Shown here in pieces: positions 14,013 to 20,894 of a stretch of DNA of 20,894 nt. The position numbers and the translations under genes are program-made. The stretch covers positions 1 to 20,894 of the forward strand of contig JBLXDM010000020.1 of the NCBI GenBank assembly GCA_048264125.1, given 5' to 3'. The notes under the pieces are model-generated. The model did no database searches. It was not told where the DNA came from and worked only from the letters and a program-made list of their open reading frames with translations. Within the stretch, counting starts at the first letter, position 1. Every line of letters starts with the position of its first letter. The stretch is from M1-B18 sp048264125 (GTDB lineage: Bacteria; Bacillota; Clostridia; Peptostreptococcales; Natronincolaceae).

Positions 14013-15287
14013 TTACCTTCTGATGGCCTCTGTTTTCATAAATCCTCTTAAGGCCTCCGGAATAGTCACTGAACCATCGGCGTTTTGGAAGTTTTCCAGG
14101 ATAGCTGCAAGGGTTCTCCCTACAGCTAGGCCAGAGCCGTTTAAGGTATGAAGAAATTCAACCTTACCTTTATCCTCAGGACGGTATCTGACATTGGCTC
14201 TTCTGGCCTGGAAGTCTTCAAAATTACTGCAGGAGGATATTTCAACATATTTATTGTAGCTAGGCATCCATACCTCAATATCATATTTAAAGGCTGCGGT
14301 AAAGCCAAGGTCTCCGCTGCAAATCTTTACAACCCTATAGGGTATTTCCAATAGCTGCAGTACCTTTTCCGCATTATTGGTCAGCTCCTCCAGCTCCCTG
14401 TAGGAGTTCTCTGGTTTCGTAAATCGAACAAGCTCAACCTTATTAAATTGATGCTGTCGTATAAGTCCCCTTGTGTCTCTTCCTGCTGAACCCGCCTCTG
14501 AACGGAAGCAGGGGGTATAGGCAACATATTTAATCGGCAGCTGCCCTTCTTCTATTATTTCGTCACGATGGATATTTGTTACTGGTACTTCGGCAGTCGG
14601 CACCAGAAAGAAATCCTTTTGAGGAATTCTAAAGGTATCCTCCTCAAATTTCGGCAGCTGGCCGGTTCCCGTCATGCTGTCCCTGTTGACCATAAAAGGC
14701 GGCAGTATTTCCGTGTAGCCATGCTCCTCTGTGTGGAGCTCCAGCATAAAGTTGATTAATGACCTTTCCAGCTTTGCCCCTAAGCCCTTATATACAGTAA
14801 ATCTTGAGCCTGTTATCTTAGCAGCAGTCTCAAAATCCAGTATTCCTAAGTCCATGCCGATATCCCAATGGGCTTTCAGTTCAAAATCAAAGCTCCTTGG
14901 CTCTCCCCATTTTCTGATTTCAATATTATCATCATCTGTCACTCCCTGCGGCACGTCGGGATGCGGAACGTTAGGAATTCGAAGCATAAGCTCCTTTAGC
15001 TTATCCTCAACCTCCTTAACCTCTACATCTATTTCCTTTATCCTGCCGGATAGCTCCTTCATTCTTTCCATTACCTCTGCTACGTCCTTACCCTCTTTTT
15101 TCAGCTTGGGAATTTCCTTGGACGCAGCATTTTGCTCGCTTTTCATCTGCTCTACTTCCTGCAGCAGCCTTCTTCTGTCCTCATCAAGGGCTAAGGCTTC
15201 ATCTAGGCTGAAGTCCTGCTCCCCCCTCTTTGCCATTGCTGTCTTGATTTCCTCTAAATTCATTCGAATTCTTTTAATATCCAGCAT
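14013..15287 (-). CDS. serS: seryl-tRNA synthetase
   Basis: SerRS charges tRNA-Ser with serine, and tRNA-Sec where present. The 424-aa product has an N-terminal coiled-coil arm (about 1-105, beginning MLDIKRIRMNLEEIKTAMAKR) that grips the long variable arm of tRNA-Ser. A class II catalytic core follows, with motif 2 TPCFRSEAGSAGRDTRGLIR and HQFNKVELV, and motif 3 LAVGRTLAAILENFQNADG close to the C-terminus. The start at 15287 has AGGAGG 8 nt upstream. The frame remains open for 63 more codons, but that stretch is the T-box leader. Expression should rise when uncharged tRNA-Ser(GGA) accumulates. Confidence 0.97.
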   Translation of the reverse strand: MLDIKRIRMNLEEIKTAMAKRGEQDFSLDEALALDEDRRRLLQEVEQMKSEQNAASKEIPKLKKEGKDVAEVMERMKELSGRIKEIDVEVKEVEDKLKELMLRIPNVPHPDVPQGVTDDDNIEIRKWGEPRSFDFELKAHWDIGMDLGILDFETAAKITGSRFTVYKGLGAKLERSLINFMLELHTEEHGYTEILPPFMVNRDSMTGTGQLPKFEEDTFRIPQKDFFLVPTAEVPVTNIHRDEIIEEGQLPIKYVAYTPCFRSEAGSAGRDTRGLIRQHQFNKVELVRFTKPENSYRELEELTNNAEKVLQLLEIPYRVVKICSGDLGFTAAFKYDIEVWMPSYNKYVEISSCSNFEDFQARRANVRYRPEDKGKVEFLHTLNGSGLAVGRTLAAILENFQNADGSVTIPEALRGFMKTEAIRR

Positions 15288-15315
15288 CTCTACAACCTCC
15301 TTTTGTATATAAAAA

Positions 15316-15546
15316 CAAAAAACCCCCATCCCTAATAAAGGGACGGAGGTATAGCTTCCGCGTTGCCACCCTAGTTGATTAAATAATAATCCACTCGACT
15401 GCAGGATAACGGCTGCAAACCGATAATGCTTAATGAACTCCGCATATGACTCCAAGATGGATTCAAAGGCCTCCAATATCGGTTTTCACCAACCACCGAC
15501 TCTCTATAAAGGGACGACATTTTACTACTTCTTTTCATAGTCTCTA
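15316..15546 (-). promoter_or_regulatory. T-box riboswitch controlling serS (specifier UCC)
   Basis: A tRNA-sensing leader on the minus strand. The T-box proper AGGGTGGCAACGCGG is at about 15358-15373. Its bulge bases TGGC (15365-15368) complement the 3' end GCCA of tRNA-Ser. In stem I, GAATCCA places the serine codon TCC at 15459-15461 as specifier. The terminator is an 11-bp stem with two G-U pairs (15322-15350), then a T-run (15321 down to about 15311). The antiterminator is formed by the T-box and the GCGGAAGC side. An AGTA-like element near 15540 marks the base of stem I. Unlike other parts of the layout, the 5' limit is approximate. Confidence 0.95.
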
Positions 15547-15562
15547 AATAATTTATTTGTAA

Positions 15563-15592
15563 ACTATATGTTATCATAGTTGATTATGTGAA
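15563..15592 (-). promoter_or_regulatory. serS promoter
   Basis: On the minus strand TTCACA (15587-15592), 18 bp and TATAGT (15563-15568), five of six matches in each box. The predicted transcription start near 15556 fits the beginning of the T-box leader. Confidence 0.6.
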
Positions 15593-15671
15593 GCAAGATT
15601 TATTTGAATTTTTATTAAATAGCCTTGATCATTTATAGGATTTACTAAATCTTCGTCGGTTATACAATATT

Positions 15672-15701
15672 TTGAATAAATTGCTCCCCTAAGGTAATAA
15701 T
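15672..15701 (+). promoter_or_regulatory. possible promoter of the small plus-strand gene
   Basis: TTGAAT at 15672-15677 and AATAAT at 15696-15701 with an 18-bp spacer, about 35 bp before the start codon. The match is moderate and the region is AT-rich, so this is tentative. It would be divergent from the serS promoter. Confidence 0.35.
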
Positions 15702-15735
15702 CTAAATAGTAATATATAAAAAGGGAGGAGCCATA

Positions 15736-15930
15736 ATGAAGGATTTGGATGTTTTTTCTCAGCTGGGGAAGCTAAAGGATACAGACTACAGGAATACATT
15801 GGCTATAGCCACATTAATAGAGCTGCTAATTGAAAAGGGCATTATAACCAAGCAGGAATTTTCTGTAAAATCCTATCAGCTTGACAATATGTCGCTTGAG
15901 GATTTAAGGAAAAGAAAGAGAAAAATATGA
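15736..15930 (+). CDS. small hypothetical protein, 64 aa
   Basis: I do not recognise this protein. It is the only plus-strand gene in the window, and it looks real: AAGGGAGGAG precedes the ATG at good distance, and a strong terminator follows 8 nt after the stop. It has no signal peptide or membrane segment. The likely shape is a helix-rich small protein: a central helix NTLAIATLIELLIEKGI, the segment ITKQEFSVKSYQL that looks like a helix-turn start, and a very basic tail LRKRKRKI. The tail suggests contact with nucleic acid or a ribosomal or membrane surface, but no function can be assigned. It is convergent with the UPF0182 gene. Confidence 0.75.
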   Translation: MKDLDVFSQLGKLKDTDYRNTLAIATLIELLIEKGIITKQEFSVKSYQLDNMSLEDLRKRKRKI

Positions 15931-15938
15931 TAATAAAG

Positions 15939-15977
15939 GGTCTGCCGAGGATGTTACTCCTCAGCAGACCTTTTTTT
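15939..15977. terminator. shared terminator between convergent genes
   Basis: GGTCTGCCGAGG (15939-15950) pairs with CCTCAGCAGACC (15959-15970) apart from one mismatch, loop 8 nt. Seven Ts follow on the plus strand (15971-15977), which ends the small gene. The UPF0182 stop codon overlaps that T-run; on the minus strand the stem is followed only by CTTTATTA, so it is stronger for the plus direction. Confidence 0.85.
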
Positions 15978-18744
15978 AATTTTCAGCTACTCCCTCGCTT
16001 TGTAGCTGCTTTAAGATGGTTTCCAGCTCATCAATGAATACACCGTATTCAGCCCAGTTTCCTGCCTGTGATGCTGCGTTGGCATTGTCATAGGCCTTTA
16101 CAGCGGCATCAATCAGCTCCTTCGTTGTCTGCTGCAGCTCAGAAGGGATTTCCTCCACCGGCTCCTCGATTGGTGTATCAATATCAGTATAGCTGCCAAA
16201 CAATTTTTCCAATGCCTGCTGTAGGGTTTCCTCCATAACTACCTTGTCGCTGTATGCAACAATAACCCTCTTCACAAGGGGTAGACTTTGCCCTGAATTT
16301 GATGAACCTCTGATGTACAATGGCTCTACATAAAGAATAGAGCTTTCTATCGGAATCACCAATACATTTCCTCTAATAACCGATGATCCTCCCTCACCCC
16401 ATAGGGATAGGTCCTTTGATATAATGGTGTCAGAATCTATTTTTGCCTCGATTTGCATAGGTCCATCTATGTTTCTATCCTTCGGCATTCTATATATATT
16501 TAATTCCCCATAATTATCGATATCGTTTCTTACCATCAGCAATGCGGTCAGATTTTGAAGCCCCTTTGGCGTATAAGAAACAGATAAAATCAATTCCTCC
16601 TTAGCCTCATCAGGAAGCTTCATTATCATATATTGAGATTCTACATCCTGTTGGTTATCCCCATACTTTTCCTTTGCCAAAAACCAAACATCCTCCTGAT
16701 TGTAGAAGACTGAGGGGTTGGTCATGTGATAAATGGAATATACCTGAGTCTGCAAATCAAATAAATCCTGAGGATATCTAACATGTGCCTTTAGGCCTGT
16801 CGGCATCTCCTCTAATGGCTTAAAGAGACCCGGAAATATATTTTTATAGGTTAGAATAACAGGATCACTTTCATCTGCTATATAATAATCTACGTCGCCA
16901 TTGTAGGCGTCTATTACCACCTTAACTGAGTTTCTAATATAATTTAGGCTCTCTCCCGCCATGCTGGTGGGGGTAGAGTAGGGATACTGACCCGAAACAG
17001 TGTATCCGTCAATCATCCAATAGAGTTTACCCTCATCTATTACGATATATGGGTCTTCATCGTATTTGATAAAGGGGGCTATCTTATTGACCCTATCTAA
17101 AATATTTCTATGCAATACGATTCTGCTTTCACTTGTTATGCTACCGGACAATAATAGCTTTAGCGTTTTGGTATGATAGCTGTACAGCATTCTATTAAGC
17201 CCGTTTAATTGAATACCAGCATTCCCCTCATAGGTAGCTTCGGCATTATCGTTGCCTGTAGGATAGTCAAATTCCTTTTCCTTTGTTTTTACAATTATAT
17301 GGTGATTCGTAAGCTCTCCAAAGTATATTTCAGGTCTGTCGATGCTTATGTCTATATTGCTGACCGGCGGAATATTTTTTATCGCCAGCTCCGGCTGCCC
17401 TTCTGAAGTAACTGCATTTACCGGCGACAGCACCACACCGTATCCGTGGGTATATTTTAAATGCTGGTTAATCCAAGTCTTTGCAGTATCGCTCAGTAAA
17501 TTGATGTCTATTTCACGTGGTGCAAGGAAAACCTGAGTGTACTTACCATTTATGTAGTATCTGTCTATATCTACATCCAGGAATCGATAATAGGACCTTA
17601 TTGCCTGCACCTGATTATAGGTTTCTATAGCAGGTCTATAATCATTAATCCTAATATTATCTATGATATCCTTATTGTTCTGTAAATCCTCCAGCGTGAG
17701 GTCATTTTTCACTTCAAATTCATCAATTACTACCTTATCAAGGCCATAGGCTCTTTGTGTATATGCTATATTATGCTCTATATATTGCCTTTCCCTAGAT
17801 AGCTCATTTGGAGCCACAACAAAATTTTGTATTGCAAGGGCTGCCATATTTCCCACAATTGAAACCACCACCAACAAAATAGGAGCTGCAAGCATGCTCT
17901 TCATCTTTGACCTTCTATAACCAATGATCAGAAGAATTGCTGCTATAATTGCAGTGACGGCCTGTACCCTGTAAGTATTTAAGATAACCATTATGTCAGA
18001 ATATCCCGCACCAAAAACGACTCCCCTTTCATTGCCGCCTGACAATAAAAGATTATAGACGCTTAGGTAGAAGCTGAATGCTAAAGTCACTAGAAAAATA
18101 GCGCCAATAATGATCAGCTGCTTTTTAGTAACCTGTCCAATTGTATTAAATAGAGCTGTCCCTCTACCTCCGCCTTCCTCCACCTGATAAAGCGTCGGCC
18201 TTCTTAGGGAAAACATTATGGCATTGAAAAGTACTGTTAAAATTACAAATACGAACAAAAGTCCTAAAACAGTATTCAGTATTCCTCTAAATAGAGGTAG
18301 CTGAAAAAAGTAAAAGCCGATGTCCCTGTTAAATATAGGATCTGCTATATTGAAGCTCACGGCATTGATAAATTGAAGTATATCAAACCAGAGACTCCCT
18401 ACAGCTGTTGTTGTAGTCAGAAAGCTGAAAAAAATCGAGGGTATAAGCAGAATTCTATTCAGGCTTCCCTCTGTGATGCCTGTATGATGTGACACGATAT
18501 GCTTATAATAGCTTCTTTTAAGCAGCAGCAAATAAGAGTATAGAAATACTGTCAGAATTAAGAAGAAGGGCACCCCTATTAATAGCTGCATCTTCATTTT
18601 AGTTAAAAAGACCTCTCTATAGCCCACCTCACCGAACCATTGGTAGTTGACTAAAAAGCTCATTATTTCGTTGAAGGAAATCAGGACTATAAATAAGGCA
18701 GCTACTAGTCCACCAACCAAGTACTTGCTTTTTTTAATTTTCAT
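15976..18744 (-). CDS. UPF0182 family integral membrane protein
   Basis: The 922-aa protein matches UPF0182, a widespread Gram-positive and cyanobacterial family without known function. The N-terminal third (to about residue 310) has roughly seven hydrophobic helices, e.g. GGLVAALFIVLISF and LLIGVPFFLILTVFLYSYLLL. The family block NYQWFGEVGYREVF comes after the first. The large C-terminal part is predicted extracellular, with blocks such as HGYGVVLSPVNAVTSEGQPEL and WGEGGSSVIRGNVLVIPIESSILYVEPLYI. An acidic proline-rich hinge (PIEEPVEEIP) and a helical tail end it. The frame begins with GTG at 18753, but the ATG at 18744 is better: GAGGAG lies 8 nt in front of it and only 0 nt from the GTG. 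Single-gene unit. Confidence 0.92.
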   Translation of the reverse strand: MKIKKSKYLVGGLVAALFIVLISFNEIMSFLVNYQWFGEVGYREVFLTKMKMQLLIGVPFFLILTVFLYSYLLLLKRSYYKHIVSHHTGITEGSLNRILLIPSIFFSFLTTTTAVGSLWFDILQFINAVSFNIADPIFNRDIGFYFFQLPLFRGILNTVLGLLFVFVILTVLFNAIMFSLRRPTLYQVEEGGGRGTALFNTIGQVTKKQLIIIGAIFLVTLAFSFYLSVYNLLLSGGNERGVVFGAGYSDIMVILNTYRVQAVTAIIAAILLIIGYRRSKMKSMLAAPILLVVVSIVGNMAALAIQNFVVAPNELSRERQYIEHNIAYTQRAYGLDKVVIDEFEVKNDLTLEDLQNNKDIIDNIRINDYRPAIETYNQVQAIRSYYRFLDVDIDRYYINGKYTQVFLAPREIDINLLSDTAKTWINQHLKYTHGYGVVLSPVNAVTSEGQPELAIKNIPPVSNIDISIDRPEIYFGELTNHHIIVKTKEKEFDYPTGNDNAEATYEGNAGIQLNGLNRMLYSYHTKTLKLLLSGSITSESRIVLHRNILDRVNKIAPFIKYDEDPYIVIDEGKLYWMIDGYTVSGQYPYSTPTSMAGESLNYIRNSVKVVIDAYNGDVDYYIADESDPVILTYKNIFPGLFKPLEEMPTGLKAHVRYPQDLFDLQTQVYSIYHMTNPSVFYNQEDVWFLAKEKYGDNQQDVESQYMIMKLPDEAKEELILSVSYTPKGLQNLTALLMVRNDIDNYGELNIYRMPKDRNIDGPMQIEAKIDSDTIISKDLSLWGEGGSSVIRGNVLVIPIESSILYVEPLYIRGSSNSGQSLPLVKRVIVAYSDKVVMEETLQQALEKLFGSYTDIDTPIEEPVEEIPSELQQTTKELIDAAVKAYDNANAASQAGNWAEYGVFIDELETILKQLQSEGVAEN

Positions 18745-18830
18745 TTTACTCACTCCTCAAGATAAGTCTTTATCAAATATGTGTTTTTTATTAAAAATAA
18801 TCATAGGCCGTTATTCGTAGCGCTAATTGA

Positions 18831-18855
18831 CCCTCCTTATTTTAATTAAGAAGGG
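18831..18855 (-). other. leader hairpin upstream of UPF0182 gene with an orphan Shine-Dalgarno-like sequence
   Basis: CCCTCCTTA (18831-18839) pairs with TAAGAAGGG (18847-18855), nine pairs including one G-T. In the minus transcript the 3' arm reads TAAGGAGGG, an ideal Shine-Dalgarno, but no start codon lies within 12 nt after it. The remaining 140 bp of this gap are AT-rich with no confident promoter; a TATGAT near 18800 is the best -10 candidate. Confidence 0.4.
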
Positions 18856-18904
18856 ATATGCCTTATAAAACCCCCTCTATTTGTATCAGAATGACCTTCT
18901 TACA

Positions 18905-18947
18905 AAAACAAAGAAGCCCTGATAGTTAAATTATACTATGCAGGGCT
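18905..18947 (-). terminator. terminator after the EIIC-like gene
   Basis: AGCCCTG plus ATAGT pairs with ACTAT plus CAGGGCT (18915-18926 with 18935-18947) with one bulged base and an 8-nt loop. On the minus strand TCTTTGTTTTTG follows. It starts 13 nt past the stop codon at 18960. Confidence 0.8.
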
Positions 18948-18959
18948 CAATATTACAAT

Positions 18960-20006
18960 TTAGTGTTGTAGCTTCATGTCACCGGATTTAATCCAGCCTT
19001 TCTTTCTCATATACTCAGATATTATTAAAGAAGCGATGGCAGGCAGTATAAAGTGTAATAGTACAACCTTAAATAAAACTGCAGAGGATGCCTGTCCCTT
19101 TTCCGAAACCATCACAGCGAAGGTCCCAAATTGTCCCACCAGTCCACTGGTGCCCATACCAGCACCGATGCTATTGCTTTCCATTTTAAATATCGTCGTT
19201 GCCAGAGGTCCTAATAATCCACTGGCCAGTGTAGGTGGAACCCATATGAGGGGATTACGTATTATATTCGGCACCTGCAGCATGCTGGTACCCAGACCTT
19301 GTGCTAAAAATCCACCAAAGCCGTTTTCCCTATAGCTGGCTACCGCAAAGCCTATCATCTGGGCGGCACATCCAACTACGGAGGCCCCTGCAGCTAAACC
19401 ACTCAGACCCAAGGTTATCGCTAGAGCCGCACTGCTGATCGGCAAGGTCAAAACCATTCCCATAACAATGGCAACTATAATACCCATCGGAATCGGCTGA
19501 AGCTCTGTTGCTGTATTTATAATATGCCCTAGACCCGTCATAAGGCTGGCTACCCTGGGACCTATAAAATTACCTGCTAGTCCACCGGTGATTATTGTAA
19601 CAGCCGGAATTATAACAATATCTACCTTTGTCTTCCCTGCTATTCTTCTGGCTATTTCCGCCCCTACTATAGCTGCTACGAAGGCAGATGCAGGCTCTCC
19701 TGTCTTTATGCTAAACAAACCTGCCTCCTTAAGAAAAACAGTGTTGGCACCTATTGCTCCTGTTACTAAGGAAGCAAAGATAACCAAGGAAGGCGCACCG
19801 ATAGCATGCGCAACTCCTGCTCCTATGGCGGGACCCATTAGAAATTGAGCTGTCTGCCCTACCGTTATTAAAAAGGGTATGTTCAGCTGCTCACCTATTT
19901 GCTTTAATATTAGTCCAATTATTAATGAAGAAAAAAGTCCCAAAGCCATACCATTTAATGCCTTAGTAAAATAGTCCCTTAATGAAAATTTTTTGTCACC
20001 TATCAT
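18960..20006 (-). CDS. PfoR-like / PTS EIIC_2-type membrane protein
   Basis: The 348-aa protein is a very hydrophobic, Gly/Ala-rich carrier with about nine or ten membrane segments. It begins MIGDKKFSLRDYFTKALNGMALGLFSSLIIG and contains GPAIGAGVAHAIGAP and GAGMGTSGLVGQFGT, typical of the EIIC_2 family. Members are labelled PTS sugar IIC or, after a clostridial toxin regulator, PfoR. No phosphorylatable IIA or IIB domain is attached or adjacent, so PTS coupling is unproven. I place the start at ATG 20006, with GAGAGGAG 9 nt ahead; a longer reading from 20051 has only a weak site. It lies 147 bp behind niaR with a promoter and a NiaR-site-like palindrome between. The substrate is unknown; a vitamin-B3-related compound is a guess from context. 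Confidence 0.85.
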   Translation of the reverse strand: MIGDKKFSLRDYFTKALNGMALGLFSSLIIGLILKQIGEQLNIPFLITVGQTAQFLMGPAIGAGVAHAIGAPSLVIFASLVTGAIGANTVFLKEAGLFSIKTGEPASAFVAAIVGAEIARRIAGKTKVDIVIIPAVTIITGGLAGNFIGPRVASLMTGLGHIINTATELQPIPMGIIVAIVMGMVLTLPISSAALAITLGLSGLAAGASVVGCAAQMIGFAVASYRENGFGGFLAQGLGTSMLQVPNIIRNPLIWVPPTLASGLLGPLATTIFKMESNSIGAGMGTSGLVGQFGTFAVMVSEKGQASSAVLFKVVLLHFILPAIASLIISEYMRKKGWIKSGDMKLQH

Positions 20007-20075
20007 ATATGAAGGCTCCTCTCCGGAAAATAATATTGCGGTAACATACATACACTTTAACCCACTTTATGATTT

Positions 20076-20104
20076 ATTATACTAATGTATATCAGCATAT
20101 CCAA
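20076..20104 (-). promoter_or_regulatory. promoter of the EIIC-like gene
   Basis: On the minus strand TTGGAT (20099-20104), 17 bp, and a perfect TATAAT (20076-20081). The predicted start near 20069 leaves a 63-nt leader to the ATG at 20006, which favours that start over the one at 20051. Confidence 0.55.
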
Positions 20105-20113
20105 AGTGTAATT

Positions 20114-20130
20114 ACAGGTGTCTTGTCACC
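20114..20130. promoter_or_regulatory. putative NiaR operator
   Basis: ACAGGTGTCTTGTCACC holds the inverted GGTG..CACC with a TGTCTTG centre, close to the Firmicutes NiaR palindromes as I remember them (outer GGTGTC, inner TTGACACC). It lies between the niaR stop codon and the promoter of the EIIC-like gene, about 10 bp upstream of the -35 box. The match has one irregular base on the right half, and the consensus is from memory. Confidence 0.45.
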
Positions 20131-20153
20131 AATAATAAAAATATACCACAATA

Positions 20154-20672
20154 TTAGCCTTCTATCAAGTACCCTTTCTTAGATAATGCTTCCTTTAATT
20201 GCAAAAACACCGCCTCATTAGGCACCTCTAGGGTATGAATATGTACTCCCTCAGTCAATGAGGCCAAAGGCTCCGCATTTTCAGTGCGTATTTTTTGCAT
20301 GAATTCCTCCAGCTCCTTTTTGAAGCCGATATTCAGAGGACTTCTAATTTCTCCGTACAATGGATGATCCACTATGACATCTATTACCTTAACGCCAAAA
20401 TCTATCATAGTCTGTAATTCATCCTCTATTTCTTCATAGCCATCATGCTTCACTACAAGCTTTTTTAATAATCTCTCCTTATTCTCCAAGAGAACTAAAT
20501 AGCCCTGGGGTGTCGCCATAATTTCCTCACCCTCAGCCCTTAGCAGTGCAATATCCTGAACAATTACCTGTCTGGATACATCAAACCTGGCTGCTAGCTC
20601 CGTCCCTTTGACGGGTCGCTTTTCTTCCTTTAGCTGCTGCAGTATGTGCTTTCTTCTTTCCTGATTTTGCAT
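20154..20672 (-). CDS. niaR: NiaR, nicotinate-responsive transcriptional repressor (HTH + 3H domain)
   Basis: NiaR (YrxA type) represses NAD biosynthesis and niacin uptake genes when nicotinate is bound. The 172-aa length is standard. An N-terminal winged helix of the HTH_11 type spans about 5-60: HILQQLKEEKRPVKGTELA, then FDVSRQVIVQDIALLRAEG as recognition segment. The C-terminal 3H domain (about 75-170) has the conserved histidines His76 (VVKHDGYEE), His103 (VDHPLYGEI), and His144 with His146 (GVHIHTLEV), which bind metal and nicotinate, plus acidic residues near 83-85. The ATG at 20672 follows GAGGGTG with 7-nt spacing. It comes after an rRNA operon and before the EIIC-like gene; no nad or nia biosynthesis genes are in the window, so its other targets are elsewhere. 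Confidence 0.93.
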   Translation of the reverse strand: MQNQERRKHILQQLKEEKRPVKGTELAARFDVSRQVIVQDIALLRAEGEEIMATPQGYLVLLENKERLLKKLVVKHDGYEEIEDELQTMIDFGVKVIDVIVDHPLYGEIRSPLNIGFKKELEEFMQKIRTENAEPLASLTEGVHIHTLEVPNEAVFLQLKEALSKKGYLIEG

Positions 20673-20814
20673 TTAATCTCACCCTCTTTTATATAGTACC
20701 TTGCGTCACTTAAATATTGGAGGCAAGATATTAGGTTTCATAGCTATTTTACCACAAATACCGAAATGAAAAACAATGAAATTAAAAAACAAAAACGCAA
20801 AAAATAAAAAAATC

Positions 20815-20894
20815 ATGCCGCAACGTCCTACTCTCCCAGGAGGCAACCCTCCAAGTACCATCAGCGCAGAAGAGCTTAACTACTGTGTTCGGGA
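20815..20894 (-). rRNA. rrf: 5S ribosomal RNA (3' part, cut by the window edge)
   Basis: The minus strand starts at the right edge with TCCCGAACACAGTAGTTAAG, then GGTACTTGGAGGG and CTCCTGGGAGAGTAGGACGT, the classical 5S sequence. About 80 of roughly 117 nt are present and the 5' third lies outside. The 3' end is followed by long T-runs (TTTTTTATTTTTT), a likely end of the rRNA operon. niaR begins 143 bp further along on the same strand. Confidence 0.95.

Noticed and set aside
15288..15577. Open frames across the serS leader, including a 63-codon extension of serS
   Set aside because: The sequence is a T-box riboswitch with its terminator, not coding.
1..20894. CRISPR array, prophage, toxin-antitoxin or defence island
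   Set aside because: No regularly spaced repeats, no phage structural genes and no paired small genes of that type are present.

Overview
The window looks like a chromosomal segment of a low-GC Firmicute of class Clostridia. Almost all genes lie on the minus strand, Shine-Dalgarno sites are strong AAGGAGG types, and serS is controlled by a T-box. The SRP RNA is of the large Gram-positive type, S18 carries the CxxC/CxxH zinc residues, and GTG and TTG starts occur. An Alkaliphilus-like anaerobe is my guess from gene content (YedF/DUF3343, UPF0182, PfoR-like EIIC); species cannot be fixed from this window alone. The mix of rpsF-ssb-rpsR, serS, tadA and ffs resembles the gene set usually found near oriC in this phylum.

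Read in the direction of transcription (right to left), the window starts with the 3' part of a 5S rRNA, so an rRNA operon ends here. Then come the nicotinate-responsive repressor niaR and a PfoR/EIIC-like membrane protein with a NiaR-site-like palindrome in front of it. Next is a large UPF0182 membrane protein. A small plus-strand gene of unknown function converges on it, and the two share one terminator hairpin. serS follows behind a complete T-box leader, then a 294-bp gap holding a ~188-bp inverted-repeat element, then an M1-family lipoprotein peptidase, tRNA-Arg(CCU), and a tadA - tRNA-Ser(GGA) - ffs unit that ends in a clear terminator.

The next operon is yedF - DUF3343 - mscS - DUF951, with a good promoter in front of yedF and a hairpin over the DUF951 translation start. 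An aminotransferase with its own extended -10 promoter follows. Then comes a three-gene polyphosphate operon in which PPK1 sits between two Ppx/GppA-HD proteins; the first of these has lost most of its phosphate-loop signatures. The rpsF - ssb - rpsR operon has its own promoter and a leader that may be the S6:S18 autoregulatory element, and it ends at a hairpin resembling a dispersed REP-like repeat. The left end has one unrecognised acidic protein and, at the extreme edge, what looks like one end of an IS3-type insertion sequence.

The parts most worth a second look are the 13.76-13.95 kb inverted-repeat element, the degenerate Ppx paralog in the polyphosphate operon, the possible NiaR link of the PfoR-like transporter, and the hairpin masking the DUF951 start. 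Several genes have longer in-frame upstream extensions (rpsF, yedF, tadA, serS, UPF0182, EIIC). I shortened them using ribosome binding sites, promoters and family N-termini.
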